64,000 nt of DNA, taken from positions 99,661 through 163,660 of the forward strand of contig LNAC01001219.1 in assembly GCA_002007465.1 (NCBI GenBank), written 5' to 3'. Origin of the DNA: Ailurus styani (taxonomy: Eukaryota; Chordata; Mammalia; Carnivora; Ailuridae). Position numbers and translations under genes: made by a program. The notes under the pieces were generated by a model. That model made no database searches and had not been told where the DNA came from. It saw only the letters and a list, made by a program, of their open reading frames with translations. This document shows, piece after piece, positions 60,067-64,000 of this stretch; position 1 is the first letter of the stretch; each line of letters starts with the position of its first letter.

Positions 60067-63000
60067 CTGTTGGGAGATTTTTGATTACTGCTTCAGTTTC
60101 TTTACTGGTTATGAGTCTGTTCAGGTTTTCTATTTCTTCCTCGTTCAGTTTTGGTCGTTTATATGTCTCTAGGAATGCATCCATTTCTTCCAGATTGACT
60201 AATTTGTTGGCATATGGTTGCTTATAATATGTTCTTTATAATACTTTGTATTTTTCAGTGTTTGTTGTGATCACCCCTCTTTCACACATGATTTTATTTA
60301 TTTGGGTTCCTTCTCTTTTCTTTTTGGTAAATCTGGCCAGGAGCTTATCAATCTTATTAATTCTCTCAAAGAACGAGCTCCTAGTTTCATTTATCTGTTC
60401 TACTGTTCTTTTGGCTTCTGTATCATTTATTTCTGCTATAATCTTTATTATTTCTCTTCTCCTGCTGGGTTTAAGCTTTCTTTGCTGTTTTTTCTCCAAC
60501 TCCTTTAGTTGTAGGGTTAGGTTGTGTATTTGAGATTTCTCTTGTTTCCCGTGATAGGCCTGTAGTGCTATAGACTTCTCTCTTAGGACCACCTTTGCTG
60601 CCTCCCAAAGATTTTGAACAGTTGTGTTTTAATTCTTATTTATTTCCATGAATTTTTTAAATTCCTTTTTCATTTCCTGGTTGGCCCATCCATTCTTTAG
60701 TAAGATAGTCTTTTGCCTCCATGTATTTGAGTTCTTACCAACTTTCCTCTTGTGATTTTGTTCCAGATTCAAAGCATTGTGGTCTGAAAATATGCAGGGA
60801 ATTGATCCTAATCCTTTGGTACCAGTTGAGACCTGATTTGTCACCCAGGATGTGATCTATTCTGGAGAATATTCCATGTGCATTCAAGAAGAATGTGTAT
60901 CTGATGCTTTGGCATGGAATGCTCTGAATGTATCTATGGAATCCATCTGGTCTGGTGTGTCATTCAAAGCCCTTATTTCCTTGTTTATCTTCTGCTTAAA
61001 TGATCTACTTATTGCAGCAAAGGGGCATTAAATCCTCTACTATTATTTTACCATTATTGATGTGTTTCTTTGATTTTGTTATTAATTGGCTTATATAATT
61101 AACTGCTCCCATGTTAGGGACATAAATATATACAATTGTTAGATCATCTTATTGGATAAACCCTTTAAGTAGGATGTAGTGTCCTTCCTCATCTCTTATT
61201 TCAGTCTTTGGTTTAAAATCTAATTTGTCTGATATAAAGGTTGCCAATCCAGCTTTCTTTTGATGTCCATTAGCATGATAAATGATCCCCTCCCCTTTAA
61301 ATCTGGAGGTGTCTTTAAGTCTAAAATGAGTCTCTTGCAGACAGCAAATCAATAGGTCTTGCTTTTTGATCCAATCTGAAACCCTGTGTCTTTTAATTGG
61401 GGTATTTAGCCCATTTACATTCAGAATAACTATTGAAAGATATGAATTTAGTGCCATTGCATTGCCTATAAAGTGATTGTTACTGTATACTGTTTCTGTT
61501 CCTTTCAGGTCTATGTTACTTTTTGGCTCTCTCTTTGCTTCAAGAACCCCTTTTACTATTTACTGTAGGCCTAGTTTGGTGATCACAAATTCTTTTAGTT
61601 TCTGTTTGTCCTGGAAGGTTTTTATCACTCTTATTTTGAATGACAGCCTAACTGGATAAAATATTCTTGGCTGCATATTTTTTCGCATTTACCATCCTGA
61701 ATACATCATAGCAGTCCTTTCTGACCTGCCAGGTCTCCACGGATAGGTCTATGGCCAGTCGAATGTTTCTACCCTTGTAGGTTACTGATCTCTTGCCCTG
61801 AGATGCCTTCCGGATTTTCTCTTTGTCTCTGAGACTTGTAAGTTTCACTATTATATGTCAGGCTATTGACCCATTTTTATTTATATTGAGGGGGGTTCCC
61901 TGTGCCTCCTAAATCCTAATGCCTGTTTCCTTCCCCAGATCAGGAAAGTACTCTGCTATAATTTGCTCCAATATATCTTCTGCACCTCTCTCTCTTTCCT
62001 CTTCCTCTGAGATCCCAATTATTCTAATATTGTTTCACTCTATGGTATCACTTATTTCTGGAATTCTCCCTTCATGATCCAGTAGTTGTTTATCTCTTTT
62101 TCTCAGCTTCTTTATTCTCCACTGTTTGGTCTTCTATATTACTAATTATTTCTTCTGCCTCATTTATCCTAGCAGTTAGAGCCTCCATTTTTTATTGCAT
62201 TTCATTAATAGCCTTTTTTATTTCAACTTGATTAGATTTTAGTTCTTTTATTTCTCCAGAAAGGGATTCTCTAGTGTCTTCTATGCTTTTTTTCCAAGCC
62301 CAGCTAGGACCTTTATAACTGTTATTTTGAACTCTAGATCCAACATCTTGGATCTATTTCATACTGATTCATACTAATCATACTGATTAGGCCTCTGGCA
62401 GTCAGTACTACCACTTGTTCTCTTTTTCTGAGGTGAGTTTTTCTGTCTTGTCATTCTTATTAGAGAATAGATGAACAAGAGAACAAAATACTAAAAGGGC
62501 AACAGCAGCCCAAGAGAAATATACACTAAACATATTAGAAGAGACCCAAAACCAAGGGGGAAAAAGGAGGGGGGGGGAAGAAAAGAAAAGAAAGAGGCTA
62601 TAATCAGACAGGTGAGCAGAATAGAGCAATACACAGGATTCTGTGTCTGTTTTGGTCTGTTTTTTAGAGAACTAGATACCAAAATTGTAAAGAAAGAAAA
62701 GCATGTATGTACAAAAATTAAATTAAATACAATGAAAGGATATAATGTAACTATAAAAATGGAAATTAAAACAAATAAAAACAAAAGAGAAAGGAAAAAG
62801 CCCAACAAAAACAACAACAAGAAAGGAAGTGATATAATCAGACAGGTGAACAGAACAGAGCAATACTCTATCACCTGAGTGTTTTTTGGTGAGTTTGTTA
62901 GAGGTAATTACATCTCAATGTTGTAAAGAAAGAAAAACTTATATAGAGAAAAAAATAAAAGTAAATATACTGAAAAGATAGAATGTAACTAAAGATGAAA

Positions 63001-63152
63001 ATTTAAAAAGAAAGACTTTTAAAAAAAGAAGAAAGAAGAATAAAAAAGAGAGAATATGAGCAAAATGGTGAACAGAACATAGCCATACACTAGATTTTGG
63101 GTATATTTTGCTCTGTTAGAAGAAACTTTAAATTTTAAAGAAAGAAAAACGT

Positions 63153-63625
63153 TATTTTCCTCATATCAGAGAAATCATATGATAATTGTCTTTCTCTGAT
63201 TGACTTATTTTGCTCAGCATAATACCCTCTAGTTCCATCCACGTCCTTGCAAATGGCTAGATTTCGTTTCTTTTGATAGCTGCATAGTATTCCATTGTAT
63301 ATATATACCACATCTTCTTTACCCATTCATCCATTGATGGACATCTAGGTTCTTTCCATAGTTTGGCTATTGTGGACATTGCTGCAATAATGAAACAAGA
63401 TGGGATGGGGAAGGAGACAAACCATAAGAGACTCCTAATCTCACAAAACAAACTGAGGGTTCCTGGGGGGTGGGAGGGTAGGGATAGGTTGGATGAGTTA
63501 TGGACATTGGGGAGGGTTTGTGCTTTGCTGAATGCTGTGAAAGATGTAAACCTGATGATTCACAGACCTGTACCCCTAGGGCAAAGAATAAAAAATAAAT
63601 AAAACAACAACAAAAAAAAGGAAAG
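63153..63625. mobile_element. Twin-primed (5'-inverted) L1 insertion with 16-bp target-site duplication
   Basis: The left part (63153-63390) is L1 ORF2 C-terminus in minus orientation (T-M-E-Y-Y-A-A-I-K). The right part (63388-63625) is the 3' UTR in plus orientation ending in a poly(A)-rich tail. AAAGAAAGAAAAACGT flanks it at 63137-63152 and 63626-63641. About 45 nt of L1 that should join the two parts are missing (compare 34163-34207). Confidence 0.92.
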
Positions 63626-63639
63626 AAAGAAAGAAAAAC

Positions 63640-63664
63640 GTGTGTGTATACACACACACACACA

Positions 63665-63706
<42 letters not shown>

Positions 63707-63708
63707 CA
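63640..63708. repeat. (CA)n/(TG)n microsatellite
   Basis: TGTGTGTATACACACACACA followed by a long CA array and TATATATA, next to the twin-primed insertion. Confidence 0.95.
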
Positions 63709-64000
63709 CAGAAATAAAATCAAATACAATTAAATGATAAAATGTAAGTATAAAAATGAAAATTAAAGATTTTAAAAAGGAGTTAATGAAACAAGAAATT
63801 GGTTGAAAAAAGAAAGAAAAATTAAAAAGTATAAAGAAAATTAAAATATTAAAGTTGAAAGTCTAAAGAATCATGGGGGAAAACCCATGAGTTCTATGTA
63901 CTGTGTTCCACTAGAGCTGGAGTTTTGCAGTTCTCATTGATTGGTAAACTTGATTTTGTCTGAATATGCTTGCTGATCTTCTTGGGGAGGAACCTGTTGC

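Larger units (their letters stand above)
62597..63780 (-). repeat. About 230-bp tandem monomers in the L1 5' UTR
   Basis: Related units begin at about 62597, 62829 and 63050 with TATAATCAGACAGGTGAGCA, TATAATCAGACAGGTGAACA and AATATGAGCAAAATGGTGAA. Each runs through GTAAAGAAAGAAAA and AAATACAATGAAAGGATA-type words. The third is interrupted by the L1 insertion at 63153-63625 and resumes at about 63710. The recent L1 at 33951 seems to have one such unit (39360-39480). Confidence 0.7.
57160..64000 (-). mobile_element. Near-full-length L1, antisense, continuing past the window end
   Basis: 3' UTR from about 57160, ORF2 57452-61457 (C-terminal block [15 protein letters not shown]; endonuclease start M-A-L-N-S-Y-L-S-I-V-I-L-N-V-N-G-L at 61457), ORF1 about 61.6-62.4 and a long 5' UTR from 62.45 kb onward. 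Several stops and frameshifts, and a nested SINE. More diverged than the L1 at 33951. The 5' end lies beyond 64000. Confidence 0.9.

Noticed and set aside
61477..61659. Plus-strand ORFs inside L1s (also 12592, 36851, 60246 and others)
   Set aside because: Antisense shadows of L1 ORF1/ORF2.
1..64000. Search for CRISPR-like arrays, operons or phage-type systems
   Set aside because: All repeats are SINE, LINE or microsatellite; exon-intron structure and poly(A) signals show a mammalian genome.

Overview
The window is mammalian nuclear DNA from a carnivore. Sixteen tRNA-derived CAN-type SINEs share an 'A-box/B-box, CT-rich stretch, AAATAAATAAAATCTT tail' layout. The young ones read GCCTGGGTGGCTCAGTGGG, which fits caniform carnivores other than dog, most likely a mustelid or relative; that taxonomic call is inference from SINE consensus. 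More than half of the window is LINE-1, in layers from very old to recent.

The only host gene I can support lies on the + strand. It is the 3' half of a butyrophilin-family (BTN/BTNL) gene: a transmembrane exon (6898-7008), a run of micro-exons of 21, 21, 18, 27, 27 and 27 nt (9091, 47760, 53215, 54084, 54568, 55152), a PRY-SPRY (B30.2) terminal exon (55357-55922) and a poly(A) signal (56411). Every internal exon has good splice sites and is phase 1 at both ends. The joined frame is open from the membrane segment to the stop, so this half looks intact. Signal peptide and Ig exons are not visible and should lie upstream of the window.

Layout: 1-6.9 kb, intron with an L1 3' end, a DNA-transposon relic split by a processed pseudogene, an old L1 and SINEs. 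6.9-9.1 kb, first two exons. 9.1-47.8 kb, one 38.6-kb intron packed with L1s: a truncated copy at 9.4-12.9, ancient ones at 12.9-19.4 and 22-24.2, an older near-complete copy at 24.4-30.5, remnants to 33.6, a recent full-length copy at 33.95-40.65 with a 17-bp target-site duplication, and an internally deleted copy at 42.1-45.3. 47.8-56.4 kb, the micro-exon cluster, containing a visible internal duplication of intron-exon units with decayed exon copies, then the B30.2 exon. 56.4-64 kb, downstream flank and another near-full-length antisense L1. That L1's 5' UTR carries about 230-bp tandem monomers and a twin-primed (5'-inverted) L1 insertion; it runs off the end of the window.

I see no tRNA or rRNA gene, no CRISPR array and no bacterial-type system. 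The most notable biology is the micro-exon tail of the butyrophilin gene and its internal duplication history; the rest is well-resolved retrotransposon archaeology. Five single-N positions, some bounded by duplicated sequence, look like assembly joins.
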